Below are positions 41,868 through 49,414 of a DNA stretch of 64,000 bases, in pieces. A program made the translations under genes and the position numbers. Positions within the stretch are counted from its first letter, which is position 1; the number at the start of each line of letters is the position of its first letter. The notes under the pieces are model-generated. The model was not told the DNA's origin and did not search any database. It saw only the letters and a program-made list of their open reading frames with translations. The DNA comes from Nocardioides panzhihuensis (GTDB taxonomy: Bacteria; Actinomycetota; Actinomycetes; Propionibacteriales; Nocardioidaceae): the NCBI RefSeq assembly GCF_013408335.1, contig NZ_JACBZR010000001.1:3286001-3350000 (forward strand). The letters run 5' to 3'.

Positions 41868-43942
41868 GTGCTCGATTCTCCTCCGGCCGGCTGCAGTCGT
41901 CCCGGCCACCAGATGCGGTCGCCCACCAGGACGAAGATCGCCGGCACGATCACCGTACGCACCACGAGCGTGTCCACGAGCACGCCCACACCGACTATCA
42001 GGCCGAGCTGACCGAGAGTGACCAGCGGCAGCACACCGAGGGCGGCGAAGACCCCGGCCAGGACGATTCCGGCGCTGGTGATCACGCCGCCGGTGTGAGC
42101 GACTGCCTCGACCACACCTGCCCTGGTGCCGAGCCGCGCCGCCTCCGCGCGTGCCCGGTGGACGAGGAAGATCGTGTAGTCGATCCCGAGCGCGACCAGG
42201 AACAGGAACGCCAGGATCGGCACCTGCAGGTCGAGCGCCTGCTGGTCGAACAGGACGCGGCTCAGCCAGGCCCCCGCGCCGATCGCGGCGACCGCGCTGG
42301 CGAGGTTCACCAGGAGCAGCAGGCCTGGCGCGACCAGCGAGCGCAGAAGGACGAGAAGCACGAGGAAGCTCACCGCGAGCACCAGCGGTGCGATCAGCAG
42401 CAGGTCGCGCTCGCTCCCCGCGGCGGCGTCCAGCTCGGTCGCGACCGCACCGCCGACGAGAGCGTCCGCGCCCGCGATCGGGTGGACCGCCTCACGCAGG
42501 TCGGTGATCTGGTCGAGACTCCGCTCGGTGCCGGGCGAGTAGTCGCTGGTCACCATGATCTTCGTCGAGGAGCCGTCGTCGGTGACTCCGGCCGGCTGGG
42601 CACGCACCACGCCCGCCACGTCACCCACGACCGTGGCCACCTCCGCGGCGGCCGTGCTGTCCGCGACGATGTAGACCGGCTGGGCCTCGCCCGGCGGGAA
42701 GTGCGCCGAGAGCGTGTCGAGACCGACAGCCGACTCGGACTGCACCCGGAACTTCTCGAGCTGGTCGAGCCCTACCGACGTACCGGAGAGGCCGGCTGCC
42801 ATCACAGCGAGCAGAGCCAGTCCACCCAGCAGGCTCCGCGCGGGACGCTTCACGACCCATGATGCGACCCCGCGCCAGACCCGGCCCTGGTCACGTGACT
42901 CGCCCGGGCGAGGGACGAACGGCCAGAACAGTCCCCGCCCACATACCGCCAGGGCCGGCGGCAGCACGAACAGCACCGCGACGAGGGCGATCAGCAGACC
43001 GATCGCCGCGGGAACCCCCAGTCCGCGGGTCATCGGGATCGTGGCCAGGACCAGCGTCAGCAGGGCCAGCACCACCGTCAGGTTGGAAGCGAGGATCGCG
43101 AGAGCCGTTCTCCGCCACGCCGTGCTCAGCGCCAGTCGGTCATCCTCGGTCCGCTGCAGCTCCTCCCGGTATCGCGAGATCAGGAGAAGCGCGTAGTTGG
43201 TCCCCGCACCGAACACGAGGACGCTGACGATGCCGGCGTCGAAGCCGAAGTCCCACTGCGCCCCCGCCGCCGCGGTGACCCGCCCGGCGAGCGCGTCGGC
43301 GACGGCGACCACGATCAGCGGGATCAGCCACAGCACCGGCGAGCGGTAGGTGATGATCAGCAGCAACGCCACGATCAGGACCGTCACCAGCAGCAGGGTG
43401 ACGTCGGCGCCCTCGAACGCGGCGGCCATGTCGGCTCCGAACGCCGGCCCACCCGTCACCTGCAGGGTGAGCCCGTCCGGAGCCGACGCCGCGATGTCGG
43501 TACGCAGCCTCTTGATCGCCCCCGCCGTCTCGGCGTCGTCGGCGCCGACCGTGATCGGAGCAGCCAGGACCGCCGCTCTCCCGTCCTCGCTGACCATCGG
43601 CGCGGTGGCACCGGTCCCGCCGATCACGGGGACGAGCTCGACAAGACCTTCGAGGTCGCCCTCGGAGAGCTCACCACCGTCTGCTCGCGAAGCCACGACG
43701 AGCACCGATTGACGATCCGCGTCCGGGAACTCCTCCAGGAGGCCGCTCACCTGCGTCGACTCCGAGCCCACCGGCGCCTGCCCGGACTGGTTCTGCGCCT
43801 CGACGCCACCGAGGAGCCCGAAGAGCGAGCCCATCACCATCACCGCGAGACCGAGCGCCAGCCACGCTCCACGCCGCGAGGTCAACCTGTCTGCGAGATG
43901 CGGGCGAGCAGTCGAGCGCGCACGGACCAGAAAATCTGTCAT
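41864..43942 (-). CDS. MMPL-family (RND-type) transporter
   Basis: 692-residue MMPL protein with an early single span (residues 30-47, LGLAVMVMGSLFGLLGG), a large extracytoplasmic loop, a block of several spans (near 165-330), a second loop and a second block (near 540-690). This is the usual duplicated RND layout. A conserved GIDYTIFLVHRARAEAARLG stretch in the second block marks the proton-relay/MMPL region, with GAGTNYALLLISRYREEL as its counterpart in the first. The family exports lipids, antibiotics or other hydrophobic compounds. It leads an operon with its own two-component system, which suggests inducible export. Confidence 0.9.
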   Translation of the reverse strand: MTDFLVRARSTARPHLADRLTSRRGAWLALGLAVMVMGSLFGLLGGVEAQNQSGQAPVGSESTQVSGLLEEFPDADRQSVLVVASRADGGELSEGDLEGLVELVPVIGGTGATAPMVSEDGRAAVLAAPITVGADDAETAGAIKRLRTDIAASAPDGLTLQVTGGPAFGADMAAAFEGADVTLLLVTVLIVALLLIITYRSPVLWLIPLIVVAVADALAGRVTAAAGAQWDFGFDAGIVSVLVFGAGTNYALLLISRYREELQRTEDDRLALSTAWRRTALAILASNLTVVLALLTLVLATIPMTRGLGVPAAIGLLIALVAVLFVLPPALAVCGRGLFWPFVPRPGESRDQGRVWRGVASWVVKRPARSLLGGLALLAVMAAGLSGTSVGLDQLEKFRVQSESAVGLDTLSAHFPPGEAQPVYIVADSTAAAEVATVVGDVAGVVRAQPAGVTDDGSSTKIMVTSDYSPGTERSLDQITDLREAVHPIAGADALVGGAVATELDAAAGSERDLLLIAPLVLAVSFLVLLVLLRSLVAPGLLLLVNLASAVAAIGAGAWLSRVLFDQQALDLQVPILAFLFLVALGIDYTIFLVHRARAEAARLGTRAGVVEAVAHTGGVITSAGIVLAGVFAALGVLPLVTLGQLGLIVGVGVLVDTLVVRTVIVPAIFVLVGDRIWWPGRLQPAGGESST

Positions 43943-44026
43943 GCCCGCAACTCCACCAGTCGCGGCGACTCAGATCATCGCGAGCAAGGCTGAATCAGGT
44001 ATCAACCAAATGGCTGATGCCGCTGG

Positions 44027-44866
44027 TCACCCCTTCGGCCCGATCACGACGCGGCTGACGACCGGCAGGTGGTCGGAGGCGACGGGATCGGTCAGGACGA
44101 CCTCGGCGGTGACCGGGCGCACGCGATCGGTGACGTAGAGGTTGTCGATGCGGCCGCGCGGAGCCTCGGCGGGGTAGGTGTGACCGTCCCCGTGCCCGGC
44201 GACCTCCCACGCGTCGTCGAACGCCGTGGTCAGCGTGGCGATCTCGGGAGCGTCCGGGTAGGCGTTGAAGTCGCCGACCACGACCGCCGGGTCCTTGTCG
44301 ACGAGGTCGACGATCTCGGCGGTCTGACGACTCCGGATGGCCTGCGAGCTGTGCTCGAGGTGGGTCGAGTAGAAGTCGAGCCGCTGGCCGCGTACGTCGA
44401 TGGTCGCGTGGAGAAGGCCGCGCTGCTCCTTGCCGTCTGCGTTGTGGAGACGGGTGTTCTCGCTCGCCACGATCGGGTAGCGCGAGAGCACGGCGGTCCC
44501 GTACTGGCTGCGTTCGGTCTGACCGGCAGGCGGCGGGGAGTCGAGGTTCGCACCGTACGCCGAGTGCCAACCCAACAGCTCCGCAAGCGCCGCCGGCTGG
44601 TCGACCCAGCCGCTGCGTGCGGAGTAGTGCCGGTCGACCTCCTGCAGCCCGACCACGTCGGCCCCGCTGGCCTCGATGACGTCCGCGATCCGCTGGAGGT
44701 CGAGCACGCCGTCGGTGCCCTGGGCGTGGTGGATGTTGAACGTCATCACGTCGACGACCCGTGCCCCCTCCCCGCCGTCGGCCGAGGCCGGCGCAGGGGC
44801 CGCCAGAAACAGGGAGATCAGAAGCAGCAGTGCGGACAACAGGCGTTTCAACATGGGGTCACTCAC
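44027..44866 (-). CDS. Secreted endonuclease/exonuclease/phosphatase-family hydrolase
   Basis: 279-residue EEP-superfamily enzyme with a signal peptide (LKRLLSALLLLISLFLAAPA, cleavage near ASA-DG, about residue 30). Catalytic blocks: MTFNIHHAQG (Asn), LQEVDRHY (Glu), THLEHSS, VGDFNAYPD (Asp/Asn) and SDHLPVV (Asp-His). The family cleaves phosphodiesters in DNA, inositol phosphates or sphingomyelin-type lipids; this secreted form could be any of these. GTG 44866 and ATG 44854 are both possible starts; GGAGAG just upstream fits the GTG better. Confidence 0.85.
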   Translation of the reverse strand: MSDPMLKRLLSALLLLISLFLAAPAPASADGGEGARVVDVMTFNIHHAQGTDGVLDLQRIADVIEASGADVVGLQEVDRHYSARSGWVDQPAALAELLGWHSAYGANLDSPPPAGQTERSQYGTAVLSRYPIVASENTRLHNADGKEQRGLLHATIDVRGQRLDFYSTHLEHSSQAIRSRQTAEIVDLVDKDPAVVVGDFNAYPDAPEIATLTTAFDDAWEVAGHGDGHTYPAEAPRGRIDNLYVTDRVRPVTAEVVLTDPVASDHLPVVSRVVIGPKG

Positions 44867-44957
44867 TCTCCGATAGAGGCCGAAGCCCGCACGCTACGGC
44901 TGTGACCAGTCACCCCGACAGCGCCGAGACGAACGGAGCGGGAACACCGGGCCATCC

Positions 44958-45371
44958 TCATCGCAGCAGCAGGAACAGAACGACCAGGATCAGCACGGCA
45001 ACGACGACAAGCACTCCGATTGCCATGGACCGGTGACGAGCCGGCTTCGGACCACGGGCGGCGCCGATGCCGAGGGTCCCGTAGACGGCGCGCTGCGACT
45101 CGGCATTCGCGCGACGGTAGTCCTCGATGCTTCCCTCGACCAGGTCCCACCCGGTCGCGGGACCACAACGCTGACACTCGGGCAACGCGGCACCAGCCTC
45201 GAAGCGAGCCGACACCTCGCCAGACGAGGCGAACACGGCGTCCGATCCGCGCAGGCCCGTGACCCCGCCGGTCAGCGTCTCCAACAGGCCGCCGGGCGCG
45301 CAGTACCCACATGCGTACAGGCCGGTCTGCGGCGCCGGCGTTCCCGGCTCCAGATTGCGGTGCTGGCTCAT
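44958..45371 (-). CDS. Tail-anchored protein with two CxxC motifs
   Basis: 137-residue protein with no N-terminal signal and a C-terminal transmembrane tail (about residues 115-137, MAIGVLVVVAVLILVVLFLL). Cysteine pairs CGYC (near 21) and CQRC (near 67) could form a zinc ribbon on the cytoplasmic side. ATG 45371 has GAGGAG 7 bp upstream; the frame stays open another 213 bp upstream with coding-like content (see the remnant entry). No family is recognised. Confidence 0.6.
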   Translation of the reverse strand: MSQHRNLEPGTPAPQTGLYACGYCAPGGLLETLTGGVTGLRGSDAVFASSGEVSARFEAGAALPECQRCGPATGWDLVEGSIEDYRRANAESQRAVYGTLGIGAARGPKPARHRSMAIGVLVVVAVLILVVLFLLLR

Positions 45372-45434
45372 GCACGTGCTCCTCTCGGGCTCGGCAGCGC
45401 TGTCACCTGCGCCGAGTCGCGTCGTCAGTGTTCC

Positions 45435-45548
45435 GCGGCCATGGAGCAGCGCACGGGTGAGCACAGCCAGGCTAGCGATACAGAACAGGGTGCGGATGGC
45501 GTTCCCGATGACCCAGGGGTCCTCGAACTCCGCACGGATCTCCGCGAA
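45435..45548 (-). pseudogene. Possible remnant of a DUF1772-like membrane protein
   Basis: In the same frame as the 44958 gene but ahead of its start, 38 codons read FAEIRAEFEDPWVIGNAIRT then LFCIASLAVLTRALLHGRG. These use GC-rich third positions and resemble the last helix of DUF1772/anthrone-oxygenase-like proteins. The front part of such a gene is missing: the frame upstream runs into the MFS operator region. It could instead be a true N-terminal extension. Confidence 0.25.
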
Positions 45549-45572
45549 GTGCGCCGAGCCACAGCACCAAAC

Positions 45573-45592
45573 TGATGCAACCAAGCGGTTGC
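45573..45592. promoter_or_regulatory. Palindromic operator 1, TGATGCAACC-N4-GGTTGCAC
   Basis: GCAACC (45577-45582) and GGTTGC (45587-45592) with a 4-bp spacer. A -10-like TATACC (45595-45600) follows at once, so a bound repressor would cover the promoter of the MFS-AHSA1-ArsR operon. Confidence 0.6.
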
Positions 45593-45619
45593 ACTATACC
45601 CAAAGACGTGGCAGAGTTG

Positions 45620-45639
45620 ATGCAACCACGGAGTTGCAT
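45620..45639. promoter_or_regulatory. Palindromic operator 2, ATGCAAC-N6-GTTGCAT
   Basis: Arms of 7 bp (45620-45626 and 45633-45639), matching operator 1 in GATGCAACC and in the GTTGCA arm. It sits 17 bp before ATG 45656, between promoter and ribosome site. The ArsR-family protein encoded at 47391, last in the operon, is the natural candidate binder. Confidence 0.6.
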
Positions 45640-45655
45640 ATCTTTGGAGGAACCG

Positions 45656-46885
45656 ATGCTCGGACAGAGTCGTTCAGCAGCCGGTCGATCACGAGTGACG
45701 ATCGCCCTCGGCGCGTTGTTCGCAGGAACGCTGGTGATGGGGTGCGCCGAGATGCTCGTGATGGGCATGCTCGACCTGATGGCCGCGGACCTATCCGTTC
45801 CGGTCTCAGCCGTGGGCGTGCTGGTGTCGGCGAATGCACTCGGGATCGCTGTCGGCGGACCGCTGCTGACGTTCCTGACCACCCGACTCGACCGGCGGCC
45901 GGTGCTGCTGGCCGCGCTCGTGGTGTTCATCGGGCTCAACCTGCTGCCCGCGCTCGGCGCCGGTCTGGAGGCCTTCATCGCCGCTCGGGTCGTGATCGGC
46001 GGCGTGGAAGGGCTGTTCATCGCAGCTGCCATCACCACGGCGACCTCGATCGTGCCACCTGAACGAGCCGGCCGGGCGATGGCGGTCGTGATCTCCGGGT
46101 TCGCCGTCTCCGGCGCGGTGGGGATGCCACTGGGCCGCCTCCTCGGCGAAGCCGTCGGCTGGCGCGCGTCTTTCCTCGCCGTCGTCCTGGCGGGGACCGC
46201 CGTGCTCCTGATCTCGTGGCTGGTACTGCCCCGAGTGGCGGCCGAGGGCGACGTCGGGATGCTCGGCCAGCTACGGCTCGCGTTCGCCCCGCGCGTGCTT
46301 GCGGTGCTCGCGGTCGGCGTGCTGCTGTTCGCGGGCGTCTCAGCGGCGCTGACCTATCTCGTCCCGTTCCTGGACGGCGTCGCCGGCGTCTCGGGGCCGT
46401 GGATCGGGTTATGCCTGATGGGCTACGGCATCGCCGCCGCAGCTGGATCGTTCGCCGGTGGCGGGTTCGCCGACACCGGCGCCGCGCGCGCCCTGACCAT
46501 CGGCACCATCGGCGTATCGGCCTCGCTCGTCGCGATGATCCTCTGGGGATCGAACCCCGTCGTCGCCGTCCTCGCGGTGCTCGGCCTCGGCATGTGCGCC
46601 GCAGGCATCACCACCCCGTGGCAGCACCGCGTCGAACACCTCGCCGGCCCCGGCGCGATCCTCGCGGCCTCGCTGCCCGCCTCCGCCGGGAACCTCGGCG
46701 ATGCCATCGGCGCCTTCGCCGGAGGACACGCGATCGACACCGGCAGCGTCCAAACAGCGATCCTCACCGCTGCGGTCCTCGCCACCATCGCCATCGCCGC
46801 CGCGATCGCCAGCCGCTCCCTGCGGCCCGCACCCATACCCACGACCGAACCGGCGCTGACGCCGAAACCTGCCGCCGTCCATTGA
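45656..46885 (+). CDS. MFS drug-efflux-type transporter (Cmx/CmrA-like)
   Basis: 409-residue major facilitator protein with about twelve hydrophobic segments. The TM2-TM3 loop is FLTTRLDRRPVLL and TM5 holds the AVGMPLGRLLGE stretch, both common in the chloramphenicol/arabinose-efflux group. ATG 45656 has GGAGG at 45646-45650. The ATG at 45575 lies inside operator 1 and is not used. It leads an operon with an AHSA1 protein and an ArsR repressor, with two palindromic operators upstream, so expression should be inducible by a small molecule. Confidence 0.86.
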   Translation: MLGQSRSAAGRSRVTIALGALFAGTLVMGCAEMLVMGMLDLMAADLSVPVSAVGVLVSANALGIAVGGPLLTFLTTRLDRRPVLLAALVVFIGLNLLPALGAGLEAFIAARVVIGGVEGLFIAAAITTATSIVPPERAGRAMAVVISGFAVSGAVGMPLGRLLGEAVGWRASFLAVVLAGTAVLLISWLVLPRVAAEGDVGMLGQLRLAFAPRVLAVLAVGVLLFAGVSAALTYLVPFLDGVAGVSGPWIGLCLMGYGIAAAAGSFAGGGFADTGAARALTIGTIGVSASLVAMILWGSNPVVAVLAVLGLGMCAAGITTPWQHRVEHLAGPGAILAASLPASAGNLGDAIGAFAGGHAIDTGSVQTAILTAAVLATIAIAAAIASRSLRPAPIPTTEPALTPKPAAVH

Positions 46886-46920
46886 CCATCGACAACATCA
46901 ACATCGAGAAGAGGAAACTC

Positions 46921-47394
46921 ATGGAGAACACACAGAACCCGCAGGCCGTGATCGACGCCGACACCTTCAGCGTACGCCGCACGATCCACATCAACGCACC
47001 CCGGGAGAAGGTCTGGCGCACCGTCACCGAGCCCGAGCTGATCTCGCAGTGGTTCGGTCAGATCACCCTCACCGGGACCGGCGCGGGCGCCCTCGGCACG
47101 ATCGGCTGGCCAGGTGAGCGCCGGGTGCCGATCCGGGTCGACACCTTCAACCCTCCGTCGGAGGTGTCCTACCGCTGGTGCAACGAGGAAGGCCCGCTGC
47201 CGGAGACGGTGGACGAGCAGCGTTCGACGGTCTTCAGCTTCACCCTCGAGGCCACCCCTGGCGGCACTCGGCTCACCGTCATCGAGACGGGCTTCGAGCA
47301 CACCAGCGACCCGGCAGGGCTCATGGCAGACCACCGGGGCGGCTGGGACGCCGAGCTCGACAAGCTCGTCGCGCTGGTCGAGCACAGCTCATGA
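46921..47394 (+). CDS. SRPBCC/AHSA1-domain protein
   Basis: 157-residue START-like protein. The AHSA1 opening TIHINAPREKVWRTVTEPEL (near 21-40) leads into SQWFGQ and a C-terminal DHRGGWDAELDKLV helix. The fold makes a hydrophobic pocket for small ligands; AHSA1 genes are very often paired with ArsR regulators, as here. ATG 46921 lies 35 bp after the MFS stop, with GAGGAAA upstream, and the stop overlaps the ArsR start by 4 bp. A role in binding or handling the MFS substrate is plausible. Confidence 0.88.
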   Translation: MENTQNPQAVIDADTFSVRRTIHINAPREKVWRTVTEPELISQWFGQITLTGTGAGALGTIGWPGERRVPIRVDTFNPPSEVSYRWCNEEGPLPETVDEQRSTVFSFTLEATPGGTRLTVIETGFEHTSDPAGLMADHRGGWDAELDKLVALVEHSS

Positions 47395-47723
47395 GCACCG
47401 GCCATCTCGTCGACCAGGCCATGGTCGGCATGTGCAGTGCACTCGGCGACGAGACCCGATGGAGCATCCTCACCGTCCTCGGCGAGGGCGACGCCTCGGC
47501 GTCGGCCCTCGCTCGGCGGCTGCCCGTCACCCGTCAAGCCATCGCCAAGCACCTCAACGTCCTGCACGAGGCCGGCCTCGTGGAGACCGTCCAAGCCGGG
47601 CGCGAGGTGCAGTACCGGGTCATCGGCACGCAGCTCAGCGCCACGGCTCGCCGTCTCGACGCGATCGGCAGCGAATGGGACCGTCGTCTCGCCGCCATCA
47701 AGCAGATCGCCGAAGACCTCTGA
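47391..47723 (+). CDS. ArsR-family winged-helix repressor
   Basis: 110-residue ArsR/SmtB-type regulator. The winged helix spans residues 8-85 (ALGDETRWSILTVL, recognition helix in LPVTRQAIAKHLNVL, wing around VQAGREVQYRV). No metal-binding CxC is present, so it responds to something other than classical thiol metals. It overlaps the AHSA1 gene (ATGA) and is probably the repressor for the twin operators at 45573-45639. Confidence 0.9.
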   Translation: MSTGHLVDQAMVGMCSALGDETRWSILTVLGEGDASASALARRLPVTRQAIAKHLNVLHEAGLVETVQAGREVQYRVIGTQLSATARRLDAIGSEWDRRLAAIKQIAEDL

Positions 47724-47798
47724 CGCGGCTCGTGTCACGGCATGCGCCGATACGCGATCTTGCGTAGGTGAAGACCCGCCTGGCGGCGTACGTGCATC

Positions 47799-47828
47799 GG
47801 AGAGAACCCGATCAGACTCGGGCACATG
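47799..47828 (+). promoter_or_regulatory. Hairpin between ribosome site and start codon
   Basis: GGAGAG (47799-47804) is 21 nt from ATG 47826, too far for normal initiation. CCCGA (47807-47811) and TCGGG (47818-47822) form a 5-bp hairpin in between, which would bring the two close. Stability of folding could tune translation of the carboxylesterase. Confidence 0.4.
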
Positions 47829-49397
47829 TCTATTCGCATCCTGTCACTGTTCGCCGCCATCGCTCTTGCCGGGGCGACTCTCCTCGCCCCACCGTCGGTT
47901 GCTTCGGCCCCGCACGATCCTGGTGTCGTCCGAGTCGATACCGGCTGGGTGCGGGGCCAGGTCGCCGAGGACCATGTCGCATTCACCTCCATCCCGTACG
48001 CCGCGCCGCCAGTGGACGAGCGGCGCTGGCGGGCACCGTCACCGCCTGACCGCTGGTCCGGCGTGCGCAAGGCAACGTCCCCGAGCCCGCTGTGTCCGCA
48101 GCCAGGCGACGGGGAGGTCATCGGGACCGAGGACTGCCTCTATCTCGACGTCACCGTGCCCCGCGGCAGCCGACCCGGCACCCGCCTGCCGGTCGTGGTG
48201 TGGCTGTACGGCGGTGGGTTCACCAACGGCGGGACTCGGGCGTACGGTGCCGCTCGGCTGGCCACGGAGGGCCAGGTGATCGTGGTCGCCCCGAACTATC
48301 GGCTAGGAGCGCTGGGGTTCCTCTCATCCCCAGCGCTCGACTCGACCGGAGGAAACTACGGTCTGTCGGATCAGCAAGCGGCGCTGCGGTGGGTGCAGCG
48401 AAACGCCTCCCGCTTCGGCGGCGACCCGCACAACGTCACGCTGGCCGGGCAGTCCGCGGGTGCTCGTGCGGTGTGTGCCCAGCTGGCTTCGCCACGGGCG
48501 CGGCAGCTGTTCGATCGGGCGATCTTGCAGAGCGGAGCCTGCGACACCGAGCTGCCCGGCCGGACGCAGGCCGAGCGATGGGCGGCACAGGCGACCTCCG
48601 ATCTCGGTTGCGCCTCGGCTGCCGACGTCGCCGGTTGCCTCCGCGGACTTCCTGCGGCGGAGCTGGTCGGCGCTTTGCGCGGGGTCGGGTTCGAGAAGGT
48701 GACCGCCCGGGTCAAGGATCGTCCCTGGGGCCCGGTGGCCGGCACCAGTGTGCTGCCGCGGCAGCCGGGCGATGCCGTCCTCGAGGGCACCGCCGCGAGC
48801 GTGCCCCTGCTGATCGGCGGCACCCGCGACGAGATGCGCTCCTTCGTCGCTGGTTACACGCCCGATCTCACCGAAGACGGCTACGAGGCGGCGTTGACCG
48901 ATGCGTTCGGTGATCGCGCGGACGAGGTTCTCGCCGAGTATCCGGTCTCTGGCTACGCCAGCCCGCCGCTGGCGTTGGCGACCGTTCTCGGCGACTGGGG
49001 TGGTTCGATCGGCACCTGCCCGGCGCTGCGTACCGCCGATGGCGCGTCCGCCCATCAGCCGGTGTACGCCTACGAGTTCACAGAGGCGACCGACACCCCC
49101 TACAACGGGGTGCCGTTGGGGAGCTTCCACGGTCTCGACCTGCCCTACCTGTGGGACCTGAGCCTGGACCAGAACCCCTACCCTGACCTCACCCGTGAAC
49201 AGGAGCAGCTGTCGGCAACGATGATCGACTACTGGGCGGCGTTCGCCCGCACCGGCGATCCCAACGGGCCGGGACGACCGCACTGGCCCGAGTACGCGCC
49301 AGGCAGCACCGTGGTCGAGCTCTCCACCACCGGCATCGCCCCGACACCCTCCGCCGGCGATCACCACTGCGACTTCTGGGCGGGCTTGCCACGCTGA
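47826..49397 (+). CDS. Secreted type-B carboxylesterase
   Basis: 523-residue alpha/beta hydrolase of the carboxylesterase type B family. The signal peptide is MSIRILSLFAAIALAGATLL, with cleavage near ASA (about 27). Landmarks: EDCLYLDVTVP (near 100-110), oxyanion loop WLYGGGFTNGG, nucleophile elbow LAGQSAGARA with the catalytic Ser, and GSFHGLDLPYLW holding the His. It hydrolyses esters outside the cell. The preceding ArsR operon ends 100 bp upstream. A weak ribosome site with an intervening hairpin precedes the start. Confidence 0.88.
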   Translation: MSIRILSLFAAIALAGATLLAPPSVASAPHDPGVVRVDTGWVRGQVAEDHVAFTSIPYAAPPVDERRWRAPSPPDRWSGVRKATSPSPLCPQPGDGEVIGTEDCLYLDVTVPRGSRPGTRLPVVVWLYGGGFTNGGTRAYGAARLATEGQVIVVAPNYRLGALGFLSSPALDSTGGNYGLSDQQAALRWVQRNASRFGGDPHNVTLAGQSAGARAVCAQLASPRARQLFDRAILQSGACDTELPGRTQAERWAAQATSDLGCASAADVAGCLRGLPAAELVGALRGVGFEKVTARVKDRPWGPVAGTSVLPRQPGDAVLEGTAASVPLLIGGTRDEMRSFVAGYTPDLTEDGYEAALTDAFGDRADEVLAEYPVSGYASPPLALATVLGDWGGSIGTCPALRTADGASAHQPVYAYEFTEATDTPYNGVPLGSFHGLDLPYLWDLSLDQNPYPDLTREQEQLSATMIDYWAAFARTGDPNGPGRPHWPEYAPGSTVVELSTTGIAPTPSAGDHHCDFWAGLPR

Positions 49398-49414
49398 GAT
49401 AGGGACCACCTCTC

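Noticed and set aside
42172..43196. Several Arg/Pro-rich plus-strand frames over the MMPL gene
   Set aside because: They are antisense shadows of a well-supported MMPL frame, with no ribosome sites or family motifs.
47724..47825. Riboswitch or small RNA upstream of the carboxylesterase
   Set aside because: Only one short hairpin is seen and no known riboswitch core; it is reported instead as a start-site hairpin.
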